In this document: in pieces, positions 34,901-45,299 of the stretch
Position numbering within the stretch: position 1 is the stretch's first letter
Layout: every line of letters starts with the position of its first letter
From: Pycnopodia helianthoides
Lineage: Eukaryota > Echinodermata > Asteroidea > Forcipulatida > Asteriidae
Reading direction: 5' to 3'
DNA: 64,000 bases
Assembly: GCA_032158295.1 (NCBI GenBank)
Contig: CM063249.1
Coordinates: 15,046,078-15,110,077 of the forward strand
The notes under the pieces: generated by a model
The model's database searches: none
What the model saw: only the letters and a program-made list of their open reading frames with translations
What the model was told of the DNA's origin: nothing
Translations under genes and position numbers: made by a program

Positions 34901-37900
34901 AGTTAGCATATCACAAGATCAAAGACGAATGAGAGGGGACCAGTTGCTCTTTGACTTTAGAGGCCGCCTCCTTTTTTCTTTTTTCTTTTTTAAGTTTTCA
35001 TTTTAACGATCTCTGACCAACTTTTTAAAAATAAATAAGATAGTATCTTTAGACTTTAGCACATCTAAGAGACACACAGAAAAAAGCTGGCAACCATCTT
35101 GAAAAATAGCCCGGTCGGTTGTCTTGAAAATGTGTCAGGCGGCCATTTTTGAGAGAAAAAAAGAAAAAAAAGGCCCTCCTTCCTTTTTACAAAAAGGCAG
35201 GATGCTAAACATATTTTTTTATTTATTTCGCCTTATGTCTGATTTCCGTTTATTTTGCCCTCGGAAGAATCTGAAAATTTGTTATTAGAGAACCTTAAAA
35301 GTCTATTAAAGCCTATACCATATGTACATTTAGGCCAGCCCTTGTACTCAATAAAATTATCCTACTTTTTTCCAAGGGCCACCTATCATAGTTGTAATGT
35401 GGAGCATTGGTTCTAAGCAGATTATTGCATTTATTAACCCCACACTCTAGTCTGTCTTGTAATTCTAGAGTTTAGCTTTGTCTGTTTGTGTTTTGTTTCA
35501 AAGGTCAGGTAGGCACATCCACCGCAGCATCTGCACCCTCGACCAGCCAGCTTGGGTCCTCATCAGGGTTGCCAATGAACCCTAATCAGCCCACATCAAG
35601 CTCAGCTGCGGCATCCACTTCCAGTGCTGATGGTAGTGCCAGCCGAGGGCACCGATTCAAAGGGCTCATGGGCGACTACATCCTAATGCCCAATGCTCCT
35701 CCGTTTGTATGCCTGCCTGGTGCCAATCACCTAATGTGTAGCTGCTGCCGATGTCACATGCCGGACAGGAGGCAGGAATACCATGCTAACCACAGAGCTG
35801 TGCCTTCACAGAAATGTAAGTCGCAGTAGAAATTGTTTGCGGTACCCATTGCTCATCATGGTGTTGGAACGAGCCCTTCGTCACTAGATGAGCTCAGTCT
35901 AGGTACCTTGGGGGATCCAATCATTTGAGAATGTGTCGGACTATCTCTATTTTTTACGCAATTATTTGGGGGTTGAACAAAGAAAAGTTGACTAGAGCAG
36001 GATTGGAACCGGCGACCTCTGTATTAACGTGCCGGTGCTCTACCAACTGAGCTTTCAAGTCCTATGTTTGCGGTCTCCCTATGTTGTCAATCTTTGTTCG
36101 GGGTGCAAGTCAGAAGCCATACAACTGTTAACTGCCGTGTAGCCAGGGATCACACCAAAATTTATGATACAACCTGGGAAGTGGCAGCCAGGGATCACCT
36201 TAATGGGATGTGACTGTTTCATTTCAAATATCAAGTAATAAATTTGAAATAATTTTGGGTTGAACAAAGAAAGAATTACATAATAAATAATATTGTAGAA
36301 AAGCATCCCTTGCTTTTTTCTGTGTACTTTCTGTCTCTCTTTCTTTTCTTCTATTTCCATGTGACTGCTTCTGTCAAACTAGTATACTGTTTATGTGTTT
36401 TGTGTTGTCATCTAGCCTTTGAGAAAGACTCTGCGAGGGTAGAAACTATTCTTTGCATTTATACCATAGGTCCTTTTAGTTTCAGTTTGCAACAGCTAGT
36501 TTTCTCAGAAAAAAACACCAATCGATTCTAGAAACTAAGGTTTGCAGTGACGCCATGTAATTATCTCTGTAATGAGTTGTGGTTCTGAAAAGATGTGTTG
36601 ATCAGTATCAGGGCCTGGAAGTTCATCTTGTAGAGGGCAAGGTTTCCATTGCATTTTCATTTTGCAAAGGGCACTTCCAATGGAAAATCTTCAAGTCTAT
36701 AAGAAACTTGGGGCACAAAGGCTAAGACCAGGGGTGACAGAGGCCATGGCCTCTGTGGCCTCCGTGTAATATCAGGCCTGCAGTCTGCTCTGATCATCTT
36801 CATGAGAAAAGCATTTCAAAACCATTCTGTTTTGCTTTGTTATTTATTTTTTATTTTTTTATTTTTGACTTGCCCTTCATATGTTAGTTAATTATGGAGC
36901 TTTTCTGTTCAATTCAAGGTGATATATGTGGAAATTTCTTCTGTCATCTGTACTGGGGTTGTGAGAAGTTTGACTGCTATGGCTGCCTTAACAAGTTTGG
37001 AGGTAAATTTCCCCCTTTTTTAAATAATAGAAATACTGTGAATTAAAATTGATTGAGAGATGCTTGGCAGAGTGTTCTAGTGCACTCAAGCTTTGATGGC
37101 AAAGTCATTGGGCTGTGGGTTCTGGTCACGATGCCGTTGGCCTTGAGCAAGTCACTTAACTATGATTGCTTCTCTGCACCCAGGAGTAAATGGGTACCTG
37201 TGAGGGCAGATAGCCTATGGTTCTTGTGTATAATCTAGCTTAGTGCGCTGCATACAATTTGCATTACATGCTGCATATTCCCTAGGGAGCTGGGATGGTT
37301 TACAGTATGAAATAACTGGCCCATTGATTGGGGTAATAATGTTCATGTACCATGAGTGTCACAATTGGCCTGAGACCAGCGCTATACAAATGTATTTATA
37401 TTTGTGTATTTCCACCATGCATAGTTCGAGTACTACATGCAGGCTTTCAAAGTGTGATGGTTGATTATGTTGGAACGAATGTTCAGTGACAGATGTTCAA
37501 TCTCAAATCATACTCGTTGTAATATAAGTTAAAGCGCATATGGGTATGAAGCGCAAAAGCGGTATATTTTTCTAAAGATGTGACGATTATGAAGTGTCTC
37601 GCAGGAGGGTACCGGGTTCTGCAGAAGAGTGAACCCACAGGTCTGGTTTTGAATTTGCAACTGGGTTGAAGCAGGTAACTGAAGGAACTGCCCAAGCTTA
37701 CAGTATATGTGTAACTATAAATGTGCAAATCTGTGAACATTTATTTGTTTCAATCTTACAAATGTTGCGCACTCCCTTTAAGTGAAAAAATGTGTATTTT
37801 TTTATTGTTTCAGATTTATTCTTTGGACAAAGTGCCTTGATAATCTCATCCTGAAGAATGGGTATGAATCAGATATACTAAAGGTATGTTTAAAAGTGGG

Positions 37901-40900
37901 CAACTTTTTTCTCAGTAGAATTTTATAGAAACCGTTTTTTTTAAAGGGGCTGTGTCGTCATGATCAAAGCAGGCCTGTGACTCTACATGTAATTATGATC
38001 TCTAACCCAGTTACTGCACGTGCACGCCCTTCTGTATTATATCTATGGACATGATGGAGAATGCACGCACAGAACGCAGTAACTGGGTGAGAGTTCATAA
38101 TTCCATGTGCAGCAACAGGCCTGCTTTGATCATGACGACACAGCCCCTTTAAGTGAACTTCATAGATGTTACTGAAAACTTCTTGTATTTTAAATTCTTT
38201 TTCATCTGTCTGTCTGTTGCTGGTGCGAGTCTCTTTTTAAATATATCTTTTGCCTTTCTTTCCATCAGAGTCACTTGCAGAGGAATAAGCTAACCTGGAA
38301 AGATGTTTTACAAACATGCATGACGAAGCTAGACAGCGGGGAATATTCTTGCGAAGGTGAGTACTTTATGAAAATTGTCAGATTACAATAAAATGTCTAT
38401 AGGATTAATAAAATTATCTAAATTTTTTTTATATATTTTAACATGAAAGCTCATTGAGCAAGGCTGCCTGTCACAAGGTTTCTCCTTGCTGTACTTTTTT
38501 TGCAAGTAAAGTCATCTAGAGGTATTTGTTTGTAAAGGTTACATTTTGTGGGAAAATGCCTTTGTGATAATGCCTTTATGAAATTTCAGCCCCTTGCTCA
38601 TGGACAATTTATAGGGACCATTGTCTGTGAGCTTTGCTTCCCCTTAAACGTGGTTCGTTGTCGGCAAATACTGACAATTATTTTGATTGCCACGTTCCAA
38701 TCGAGGACAGGTATGAACGTGCACAAAAACTTAACAAAATTTGGTGAAATTTGCACAGGTTGATTGGAGAGTGTGTTTCTTGAAAACTGTAGGATGGCAT
38801 TGAATCTACTTTTCAAAAAACAAGGGAGATATTTAGAATACATTCAACATCAAGGAAAGTTCATAATCAGAACTTAATTTCATCAAACATGGAAGATGTT
38901 TATTGGGCAGTTCGCAGAATCAGAAGTGCAGTTGGTCCTTGTGACACGGCGCAAGACCTATGACATGACGCCCTTTGGGGGTCATAGTTTACCTCTAGAT
39001 GGCTGATGACGTCATGCATAGTCCACAGAGATCATTATTATTATATATTATTATACATGTATCTGTGAGTGGTAAAACCACAACATGAGATATTGTTTTA
39101 AGTTATTAAGAACGAGTTATTATTATAGGAAACTCTTTTTCATTCCGCTTTTCCCCCCTATGTATTCTCCAAATAGCTGGAGCTAATCACAGAATTACAT
39201 CAGCCAACACTGTCTGTTACCATTGTGGCCTGAAGAACTTCCAGGAACTGGCGTATCAATACAGGAAGGATATCCCAAGAGACCAACTACCTAGTGAGTT
39301 GCAGCTTTCTTCCTTAAAGCACATGTACAACATTGGTCATTTTGAAAGACTAGTATCCGCACTTTATGTGACCCACCATATACATGAAATAACAAACCTG
39401 TGAAATGTTAAGCTCAGTCGGTTTTTCGGAGTCATGAAAAAACAGTGAAAAACACCATGATATGTTTTCACTGTTTTCAAACATTGGGTTTTGGACACGC
39501 GAGATACTGCAGGAGTTTGAATTATACGGCCTACAACCTGGGAATGGCCATCTTTTACTCAGAACAATAGAAAGCACTTTAATGGTTGTTTTTTTTTTGA
39601 CAATGAATTGTCAATTTCCCAATTTTGAAAAAGGTTAGCCAATGACAATACACATTTAGGCTAAGTTAACATCAAGAATCCCAGCCCCGAAACTGACAAT
39701 TGTACAGTAGGCAGACGGCACTCCACATGCACATGTCCATGTACTGTATGTTACAGTGCAGTATACTGGGAGTGGCAGGGATCTGTGCCCCTGCAAGGCT
39801 GTCCCGCCGCAGACAGTGAACTTCTGTTGTGTAGCGTACAAGTTTTCCGGAAATAGTTCCCTCAGACAAGGCCATGTGGAACAGAACCTTAAAATGTGGC
39901 TAACTGTTTTAGCTGTTCACCGAAAAAGTTGACGGCAAACCTGCCTGCCTCGCCAGAAATGGAATTATTTACTTATTTTAAACTGACAATCCCCCTCTCC
40001 GCCCCCTCCCCCAAAATGATAATCATCGTTGTTTTTCTGTGGAATATTGGGGCTGTAAGTTAATGATGTTCAAATAGTTAATGCCAGAAATGTTCAAGTC
40101 AGAAATAACTCGGCTTTCCGTTCATGATTAAAAAATTAAAATGCTAATTCTTTTAATGCAGTACTGCAGGACATTGTGAAGCTGTTTCATTATAGGTCAA
40201 ATCAATTCAATTGTGCAATGCCATGATGGTAGCCAACTGCTATTTTATGTTATAGCCAGATTATCTTTCCACTGTGGAAAGTGTTTTTTTTTTAACCCAT
40301 CGCTGTTTCATGCTGTCACCAGATCGGCTTTCCACTACTGAGGATAGTTTTGGTTCTAGATGTACCCCACTACTGTTGTGTGTTTCAGTTATAGTAGTGC
40401 ACAATGCCACTTTTTGAACCTCCTGCTGTTTTGTGGCCCATATTTTCTTAGTGCATATAGTGGACCCAAATACTGGTTTTGTTATTTATATATCTGCTAT
40501 TTCATGTTCCATATTTTGCAGTGCATGTTGTAGCCAGACCAGACTGCCACTGGGGAAATAAGTGCCGTACACAAGCCTGCAAAATCAACCATGCAACGTA
40601 AGTGGTTTTTACCCCAATAGTTTTACAGTCATAATTTTATCGCATCCCAACTTAATCATTGACACAACTATTGTTGCATTTGCTCAGTTCCACTGGCACA
40701 ATTATTAGTTGGGCAATTGCTCAATTTGGGGTGTGACACTTTCTACCTCATGATTCCTAAAAAGAAAAGAATACAGCTATTTGTAAACAGTAAAGACCTT
40801 TTGCATAAGCCACCATTACGAAGGTTAACTATGGAAACGTGTTTGTTAAGCACCACACACAACTCTCAGCTAGAGAAAGGTCATCCTTTGACCGAAACGA

Positions 40901-41034
40901 GGGTGCTGTTTGAGCTTGTGACCATACAAGGGTTCAATTAAAATAACCTTAATAAGTATGTGAAACTTATAAATGTTTGTGGTTTTCTTCTGTGTAGGAA
41001 TTTCAACCACATCTGTGACCAAACAAGATTTTGA
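22955..41034 (+). CDS. CHFR: E3 ubiquitin-protein ligase CHFR (FHA-RING-PBZ), about 20 exons
   Basis: CHFR is a nuclear checkpoint E3 ligase acting in antephase and PARylation-linked signalling. Exons read: 22955-23054, 24637-24733, 26070-26118, 26292-26355, 26859-26924, 27604-~27850, ~28459-28965, 29883-29958, 30516-30594, 31066-31133, 32711-32841, 33508-33534, 34318-34415, 35504-35815, 36919-37002, 37814-37883, 38269-38356, 39177-39293, 40522-40597, 40998-41034. The first five exons form the FHA domain (TIGRAQ, LPSNKLISGQHC, KDTSTNGTLIN, LQHGDEIFLVF). The RING is CSICQDIFHDC...CLHSFCAACYSSW...CPSCRNNVERI. A cysteine-rich region follows (VCRQCPGY, CSCCRCHMPDRR, CHLYWGCEKFDCYGC), and the PBZ finger is RPDCHWGNKCRTQ...FNHICDQTRF at the C-terminus. 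Predicted length is about 800 aa versus ~660 in human, because of repeat-rich exon 7 and the Ser/Ala-rich exon 14. Two problems: the exon 6/7 reading phase does not join at the strongest sites, and exon 16 lacks one base (between Q and CLDNL). Start choice: the ATG 5' of the FHA, shortly downstream of the C/T tract. Confidence 0.92.
23215..24175. repeat. two inverted arrays of CTCGGCACC(N)nCAAA units in CHFR intron 1
   Basis: Left array 23215-23390: about ten CTCGGCACC / CAAACTCGGCAC units of 16-18 bp. Right array 24025-24175: the complementary GGTGCCGAGTTTG units. The ~635-bp spacer holds a separate MITE and AT-rich sequence. Inverted terminal arrays are the hallmark of fold-back elements. 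The ORFs on both strands here follow the repeat and are not genes. Confidence 0.8.
23485..23600. mobile_element. short MITE with GGTGTTCCAT ends and internal GCGACGG repeat
   Basis: TACGGTGTTCCAT at the left and ATGGAACACCATA at the right are terminal inverted repeats. The inside is four to five copies of an A-run plus TGCGACGG, 16-18 bp each. It lies between the two inverted arrays. Confidence 0.7.
24310..24530 (-). mobile_element. tRNA-derived SINE (family A), minus orientation
   Basis: Complement of the family at 18790: GGTGGGATTCAAACCCACGA (box B) and ACCAACTAGTCCATCAAGAT (box A), with the tail ATACTCAGACAGTACTTCCC on the left. CHFR intron 1. Confidence 0.8.
25443..25787. mobile_element. 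TTAA-flanked MITE (family 2), copy 1
   Basis: TTAAAGGAACATTACAGAA ... TTCTGTAACGTTCCTTTAA: terminal inverted repeats bounded by TTAA on both sides, 345 bp. Copies at 46371-46748 and 58041-58427 share AACTGACAAA(C/T)CTGTAGAAG and CATCTGGGTCACGAGAAAAT. The TTAA target suggests mobilisation by a Kolobok or piggyBac-like transposase. Confidence 0.85.
26385..26800 (+). mobile_element. SINE-like repeat ending in (ATT)n
   Basis: Starts near TGTCCCATATCCTACTCGG and ends GAGCGCTATATAAGAAGCC followed by (ATT)n, the 3' signature of many invertebrate short retroelements. A 5' fragment of the same repeat is at 5225-5390. CHFR intron 4. Confidence 0.7.
27085..27150. repeat. three 22-23-bp units (GTTGTCCGTCGCGATAGAAGT)
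   Basis: Three imperfect copies of GTCCGTCGCGATAGA(A/T)GTGTT in CHFR intron 5. Confidence 0.7.
27295..28135. repeat. inverted pair flanking CHFR exon 6
   Basis: GTAGAACAAATAGCAAGACG and TTCTCTAAAGAACA at 27365-27410 recur as their complements at 28060-28095 (TGTTCTTTAGAGAACTTG, CTTGCTATTTGTTCTAC). CHFR exon 6 lies between the arms, so the pre-mRNA could loop this exon out. Confidence 0.65.
27604..28965 (+). other. CHFR: CHFR linker exons 6 and 7: repeat-expanded, unresolved junction
   Basis: This segment encodes the disordered linker between FHA and RING. Exon 6 contains a perfect 66-bp tandem duplication (22 residues starting SGDAVPAKRHCDEQS, with basic KRH) and, if unspliced, would stop at TAA 27858-27860. 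Exon 7 carries three ~25-residue units with GIGIA(A/T)GI and TVTSEA.DSV. The best acceptor (CTGCCTTTCAG at 28458) needs a phase-2 donor. The best donors in exon 6 (TCAG/GTGATG, present twice 66 nt apart) are phase 1 and would fit acceptors ACCTCTGTAG or GTGACACAG slightly downstream (after about 28480 or 28509). cDNA is needed to choose. Confidence 0.6.
29246..29735. repeat. 22-bp minisatellite, about 22 units, in CHFR intron 7
   Basis: Unit CTCCCTGATTGTTGTACAAT followed by AT, tandemly repeated with few variants (21-26 bp) between CHFR exons 7 and 8. Because 22 is not a multiple of three and the unit lacks stops in any minus frame, all three minus frames stay open for 158-191 codons. These are not genes. 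Confidence 0.95.
30120..30460 (-). mobile_element. SINE family B remnant, rearranged
   Basis: 30365-30450 contains the complement of the tRNA-like head (GCAGTTGAACCTGGGACC, AATCAACTGAGCTAACTAG). 30130-30330 matches the leader-side sequence of the 35960-36260 copy (GTCAATATCTCTGTTC, GGATACAACCTGAGAAGTGG, AAATATCAAGTAATA). CHFR intron 8. Confidence 0.6.
30689..30950. mobile_element. TTAA-flanked MITE (family 3), copy 1
   Basis: TTAAGCACACATTGGTAATT ... TTACCAATGTTGTGCACACC then TTTTAA, with internal CACTTTATGTGACCC and GTAAGTTATGTGCAAATCTG. Other copies: 39314-39590 (partial), 50144-50507, 55083-55441; an end fragment is at 37720-37783. Confidence 0.75.
31735..31810 (+). repeat. three 21-bp units (CGTTGCCATGCGCGCA)
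   Basis: Three near-identical units of about 21-22 bp centred on GTTGCCATGCGCGCA. They keep one frame of the ORF 31554-32054 open; that ORF has no recognisable domain and lies in CHFR intron 10. Confidence 0.75.
32160..32290 (+). repeat. probable LINE 3' end plus (TG)n microsatellite
   Basis: AATAAATGAACCTTGAACCTTG resembles the repetitive 3' ends of CR1/L2-like elements, followed by a TG run with GTGGGTAGGTATAC at 32250-32275. Another TG run sits at 32393-32410. Confidence 0.45.
33976..34200 (-). mobile_element. MITE with GGGCCCAATTT ends, copy 3 (one end lost)
   Basis: GGGGCCAATTTCATAGCGCTG then GCTTAATGGTAGGCAAG, ATTTCACAGGTTAGCAAG and ATGTTAGCATGCC match the complement of the copies at 13.0-13.8 kb. 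The other terminal repeat is degraded (CACTATGAAATGGAAAC). CHFR intron 12. Confidence 0.7.
34390..34560. repeat. CCCAACTT / AGTTGGG fold-back words
   Basis: Several CCCAACTTGGGAT, AGTTGGGACTGTCCCAACT and CAGTTGGGATG words form short hairpins. The family is the same as at 12203-12740. The cluster begins inside CHFR exon 13's end and extends into the intron. Confidence 0.5.
35030..35250 (-). repeat. dispersed repeat, inverted copy of 4250-4680
   Basis: AAAAAAGCTGGCAACCATCT, GAAAAATAGCC, CCTCCTTCCTTTTT and AAAAGGCAGGATGCTAAACA correspond to the complement of the 4.3-4.6 kb repeat. CHFR intron 13. Confidence 0.65.
35960..36260 (-). mobile_element. tRNA-derived SINE (family B), minus orientation, with leader
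   Basis: From left: tail (GGGGGTTGAACAAAGAAAAG), box B complement (GGATTGGAACCGGCGACC), box A complement (CTACCAACTGAGCTTTC), leader (CCTATGTTTGCGGTCTCCC) and a further 150 bp shared with 30130-30330. CHFR intron 14. Confidence 0.75.
37045..37410 (+). mobile_element. tRNA-derived SINE (family D)
   Basis: TTGGCAGAGTGTTCTAGTGC, GTCATTGGGCTGTGGGTTC, CCTTGAGCAAGTCACTTAAC, TAAATGGGTACCTGTGAGGG and an end GCGCTATACAAATGTATTTA are all signatures of a widespread marine-invertebrate SINE type. CHFR intron 15. Confidence 0.8.
37941..38152. mobile_element. TTAA-flanked fold-back MITE with long perfect ends
   Basis: TTAAAGGGGCTGTGTCGTCA and on through ATGATCAAAGCAGGCCTG is mirrored exactly by CAGGCCTGCTTTGATCAT ... 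CAGCCCCTTTAA: about 35 bp of perfect inverted repeat. The inner parts (GTAACTGGG / CCCAGTTAC, GTGCACGCCC-like / TGCACGCAC) also pair. 212 bp including both TTAA, in CHFR intron 16 right after the frameshifted exon. Confidence 0.9.
39314..39590. mobile_element. TTAA MITE (family 3), partial copy
   Basis: TTAAAGCACATGTACAACAT at the left, then CACTTTATGTGACCCACC, ATATACATGAAATAACAAAC and CTCAGTCGGTTTTTCGGAG match family 3. The right end is lost. CHFR intron 18. Confidence 0.65.
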
Positions 41035-42119
41035 ACACAAAACTCAGGCAAGCTGGCAAGATTCAAGTAAGCATGTATGTCGTGATGTTACATGTATAAC
41101 GTCAGTCGTTGAAGAATAAGTCATTTAAGTTTTGAAGACAGATTTCATGAAAAGTAATTTTGCAGGAAAATCGATAGAGTTGGCCCCAGAGACTTTGAGA
41201 AAACACTACACATGTACAGCAGTTTTGTAGTTTGTTTTTAAAGTCTCGAAAGATTTGTTGAGTGTAATTTGTCAAAATCAATCATCAGTTTCGCCAGGCT
41301 GATGAGACATTTATTGCCTGGTGGTTTATGCTTTGATCTACATGTGCATACTTTGTGGTAGTTTCATATATGGATTGCTGCTGTCTTCCTGCCGATGTTA
41401 TTTTCTCAACTTTGACTGTTTCAGATGAATATATTTGTCTGAAGGAGTGGTAATGGTATAACTTTGAGCTTTCAGATTGAAACTAATCAAATTTTGTTTG
41501 ATGAAAAAATGGCAGCCCCTTTGCACATTGCCCTCATGTGTTATTTTTTATGGTAGCATGAGTGGGATACTGTAGGGGCGTATAGTTACTATAACAGGGG
41601 AAAATATGGTTGCATATTGGCAGATATGAATTGTGTCTTCATGTGTACATCGGAGGCTGTATAACAGTGCTGTACGTTTGAATTAGTTTGAAACCTAGCT
41701 TCAGCACTGAAACCTATAGACTTATATCTAATTAAACTATGTAGGCTAGTACCACAGAAACATGCACATGTAGTTGTAATTTTGACCTTTGCATGAAATG
41801 AAAATCTAATATTTTATCTCTATGACAAGACATGACAGTTGAAGCTTGATTCAATAGTATTGGCTACAAATTTGTCAAGGTACTTAGACTCTAAACCTAA
41901 AAGTAAAAGCAACTACTGCAATATGTTGTTGGTATGTTGGATGAACTGATGAGTACAACCCAACCACCCAAATCATGCTTGGGTTCTGCCCAGGATTTCT
42001 TTAGTTGTGGAAAAATGTTTCCCTGGAAACCATTGCGAGGTGGATCAGTTACACGGTAGATCATATAAATATACTCAAATCAAAGAAGTACTCAAAATTA
42101 ATGGCTTCATTTTATCACC
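41035..42119 (+). other. CHFR 3'UTR and downstream sequence
   Basis: No ORF or domain is seen here. An ATTAAA-type hexamer occurs in CTAATTAAACTATG near 41727, but I cannot tell which polyadenylation site is used. Confidence 0.35.
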
Positions 42120-42690
42120 TTAAAGGGAGGGTACACCTTCGGTAAATACTTAATTACTTGGTGAGAAGCACTGCAGCTGTTGACAATGTGTAACATGCTG
42201 AGAAACGATGCCCTTCCAAGGAATGTGGTTTTAGAGAGAGGGATTCAAAAACATTTTAATCTGAGAAATGTTTCTGCATGAAGCGTTTCTCAGATTGTGT
42301 ATTCCAAGTACGGATTATTCTTCCTGCATGGACATAACCGCTCCGGGTATTTGGCAGTCTCAAATAACGCTACCACCTTTTAAAATGGAAATTTTCACAG
42401 CTTAGTTTTATTGTATATGTCTACATTTATCTAGGATTAAAACAATCAACCAAAGGTATACTTTGCCTTTAAATGACCCACTGATTGTTTGAACTGTTAA
42501 GCCCATTATGAATGTGCAGAAATTCTCTGGCAAAATAAAAATCCTTTTCAAGAAAGGCTCTGATTAGTTCAGATTCAGTATAAATGTTATATTACAAGTC
42601 TCTACCCTCACGTTAAAATGGTGTAAAAAGCCATCGTATTGGTTACCCTTTCAGTGCGTAACTTGTTAACATCCCAAGATTAAGACTATT
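42120..42690 (+). mobile_element. TTAA MITE plus shared flank, direct copy of 7755-8330
   Basis: TTAAAGGGAGGGTACACCTT ... CAAAGGTATACTTTGCCTTTAA (42120-42472), followed by 220 bp (ATTATGAATGTGCAGAAATT, CTCTGGCAAAATAAAAATCC, TTTCAGTGCGTAACTTG) that is also shared with the 8-kb copy. The homology therefore extends beyond the MITE itself. Confidence 0.8.
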
Positions 42691-42754
42691 TTGTGATCCA
42701 CTCATCTTGGATACCCCCTACCTGCTGCAAATCTGTTAGTGTGGTGCCTTTGCC

Positions 42755-42900
42755 CCCCCCCTCCCCGCCGCTTCGGAGCAATCTCCCCATCACCATCCAC
42801 TCTACAACCTCAGGTGCTACATTTAAGAAATTGCTCAAAACTGAGCTGTAGTGAATCTAAGTTATGTTTACATCTTGCCAGAAGCACCTTGATCTAGTAT
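42755..42900 (+). mobile_element. LINE ORF2 3' end remnant
   Basis: Translates as PPLRSNLPITIHSTT, then SGATFKKLLKTEL and stop at TAG (about 42852). This is the usual C-terminal end of many non-LTR reverse-transcriptase ORFs (LPLR...TFK..LKT.L). Upstream reverse-transcriptase sequence is missing, so it is a 5'-truncated insertion. Confidence 0.65.
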
Positions 42901-43436
42901 CTTGGACTTATGGCTATACAAGAACTTGCTATTATTAATCATGCTAAAACATAATGTCAAATGTCAATTGGGTGCTGAGTACACTCAGCCATAAGAACAG
43001 TGTCCCATTCCTAAAATAAGTGTATGTATGCATCCAATACTACACACCAAAGATGTATGACAGTAAGCTAGTCCCTATGGCACTCGATAGGTTTTGTACT
43101 AAAAGAAAATTTGTATCTTGGGTACTGGTAGTTTATGTAACATGAGGGACCTGCCCTCGATTATACATAACAATGTCTGGCTGGGGGTTGTAATCAGAGG
43201 CAAACAATAGATCCCTTTGTTTCTCTATAACCTCTTCAGAATCCACCCTTATTGTTTTTGTAATGACCTTTTTCTCTATTTAAGTGGATAGATGGAACGA
43301 AATTATTGTATCTAAACACGATGAGCGAGTTACGTCATACACATGTAAAGGCAGTTGAGTCTGTGTGAGACTGCTCTATACTTTAAATGTCCGGCTATTG
43401 CCACTGTGTTGGAAAGTTATCTAAATTCCTCAACAA

Positions 43437-43437
<1 letters not shown>

Positions 43438-43470
<33 letters not shown>

Positions 43471-43472
43471 GA
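43438..43472. repeat. (GA)n with G run
   Basis: AGAGAGAGAGAGAGAGAGAG followed by a run of ten or more G. Confidence 0.9.
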
Positions 43473-45299
43473 GAAAAAACAAACAGAAGTAGCTGTTGCA
43501 AACTGTTTACCAACAAGAATGGCCTATGGTATAAATGCAACGACATTGGTTATGGCCTCATGTTTTGACCTTGGCAGTCGGCCCACATCAGAGGAATGAC
43601 AAACGCAGCACACACATTACAAGTGTGTTAGTGTAGCCGAAGCCATGAGATGGAAAAGTTGTTATGAAGTGATAAACAAGGAGCAGAGAGCAGACAGGAG
43701 ACGCAGAAGGCGAACAAATAAAATTAAAAATGATTCAATTTGAATTCACTTTGTGCAATTGATCTACAAGGCATGATGACTTCTTTTTTTACCAAAGGTT
43801 ATCTTGTGTTACCAACAAAAGCGTCGCCACCACAAGCATCAACACAAGTATCAATCATCACCACCTTCATCTTACATGGCCATTAAGACTGCTTCCTAAC
43901 CCCAAGACAGCATCACCAACATAACTAACAACAGTTAACCTCGTCACCATTTCCATCATCCCCCTACCCCTATTTCAATCACCCCCCTTTAACCTTCCCC
44001 TATTATCATGTTTATCTGCATGTTTTTGACCCGCAGCCACCTTCCCCAACAATACTTCCTGCCACCCCCCATCCCTCCTTTACATCGTGATAGTTTTCCT
44101 TTAAGTTCCGCTTACATCATAAAAAATGTTGTTTTTCCATAGCCACTTTCTCATCCACATATAGCGTATGCACTTCCAAGATGTCTTATAAATTATTATG
44201 ATCCCAAGTCCGCCACACAATCGTGGGGGGATGTATTTATAAATAACCTCCACAATGCCTCAATTATAAAAGCATCTGCCGTTATTTTCTATTTTTAGAT
44301 GCGGTTGAAATTGGGTCTGGCGAGGTATCCCTGAGACTACACGTTTTATTATCCGCCAGACCCTGATCAAGTATTGGACTGAGAATTTGGTTAAAGCTAA
44401 AGAAATGCACCTGCTCACACGACTCGAAATTAAATTACTCTCTGCCTTTAAACCGTGTATGCGGAATTAAAGCACACATTCAATAATAATAATATCCGAG
44501 CATCTTCCCCCAGGTTTTGCCTTATTAATTAAAATGGTCGTTTGTGTTTTATGCTTGTGAGAGTCCGGCAATATGTTTGTTGATATTATATTTCTTCGGT
44601 GGTAAAACGAGTGGGGAGAATGCACATGTTATAGATCTGGAAGCTTTCAAGCTATGGTCTAATAGGGTTGCGTTGCAGAAAATATTACACAACCATGGTA
44701 TCTGTTCAGCAAAGATTTTCGAGGTTTCAGCCCAAAACAATATGCAACACTTTTTGTTTTTGTCTGGTTGTAGGTTTCAGCTCAGAAATAAATAATTGTA
44801 AAAGGCCGAAACATTTCGAGTAAACTGTGAATTCGAAACGAACATTGTTTACGAAATCTGATGTGAACACGGTAAAGTTAATCCAGTTTCTCTATTGGTA
44901 AAAACATTGTCTTAAATAATCAAAAGCTTACGAAAGTAATTTGTGATTTAAGCACAGAATCACACCGCGTCCACTTTTACTGTCCGCAGTCTTAAACTTC
45001 TTGAAAAAAAACCTTGTTTGATAAAGTCTTAAATTTATTTTATTTGCTATTTTTAACACAGTTAAAAGTAACTTGTGGTATAGACACAAAATCACCTCGT
45101 GAAAGTATGTCTACTCTAACTGTCTGCAGTCTCGAAAGAGAAATTATGCCAAATTCAAAACCATTTTTTTAAATGCTGGAAAATAATTATAATTTGCATT
45201 AAACTTCTTTCCTCGGCATGAGGGCGCCTCCAGGAGGAAAACTATTCAGTCCATGCTGGAGCATTTCACGGGACACCAACAAAATTAATTGCAACATCT
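43473..45299. other. no gene recognised
   Basis: Contains a C/A-rich stretch (43850-44080) and AT-rich sequence. The ORFs 44544-44795 and 44549-44740 overlap on opposite strands without domains. Nothing supportable. Confidence 0.4.
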
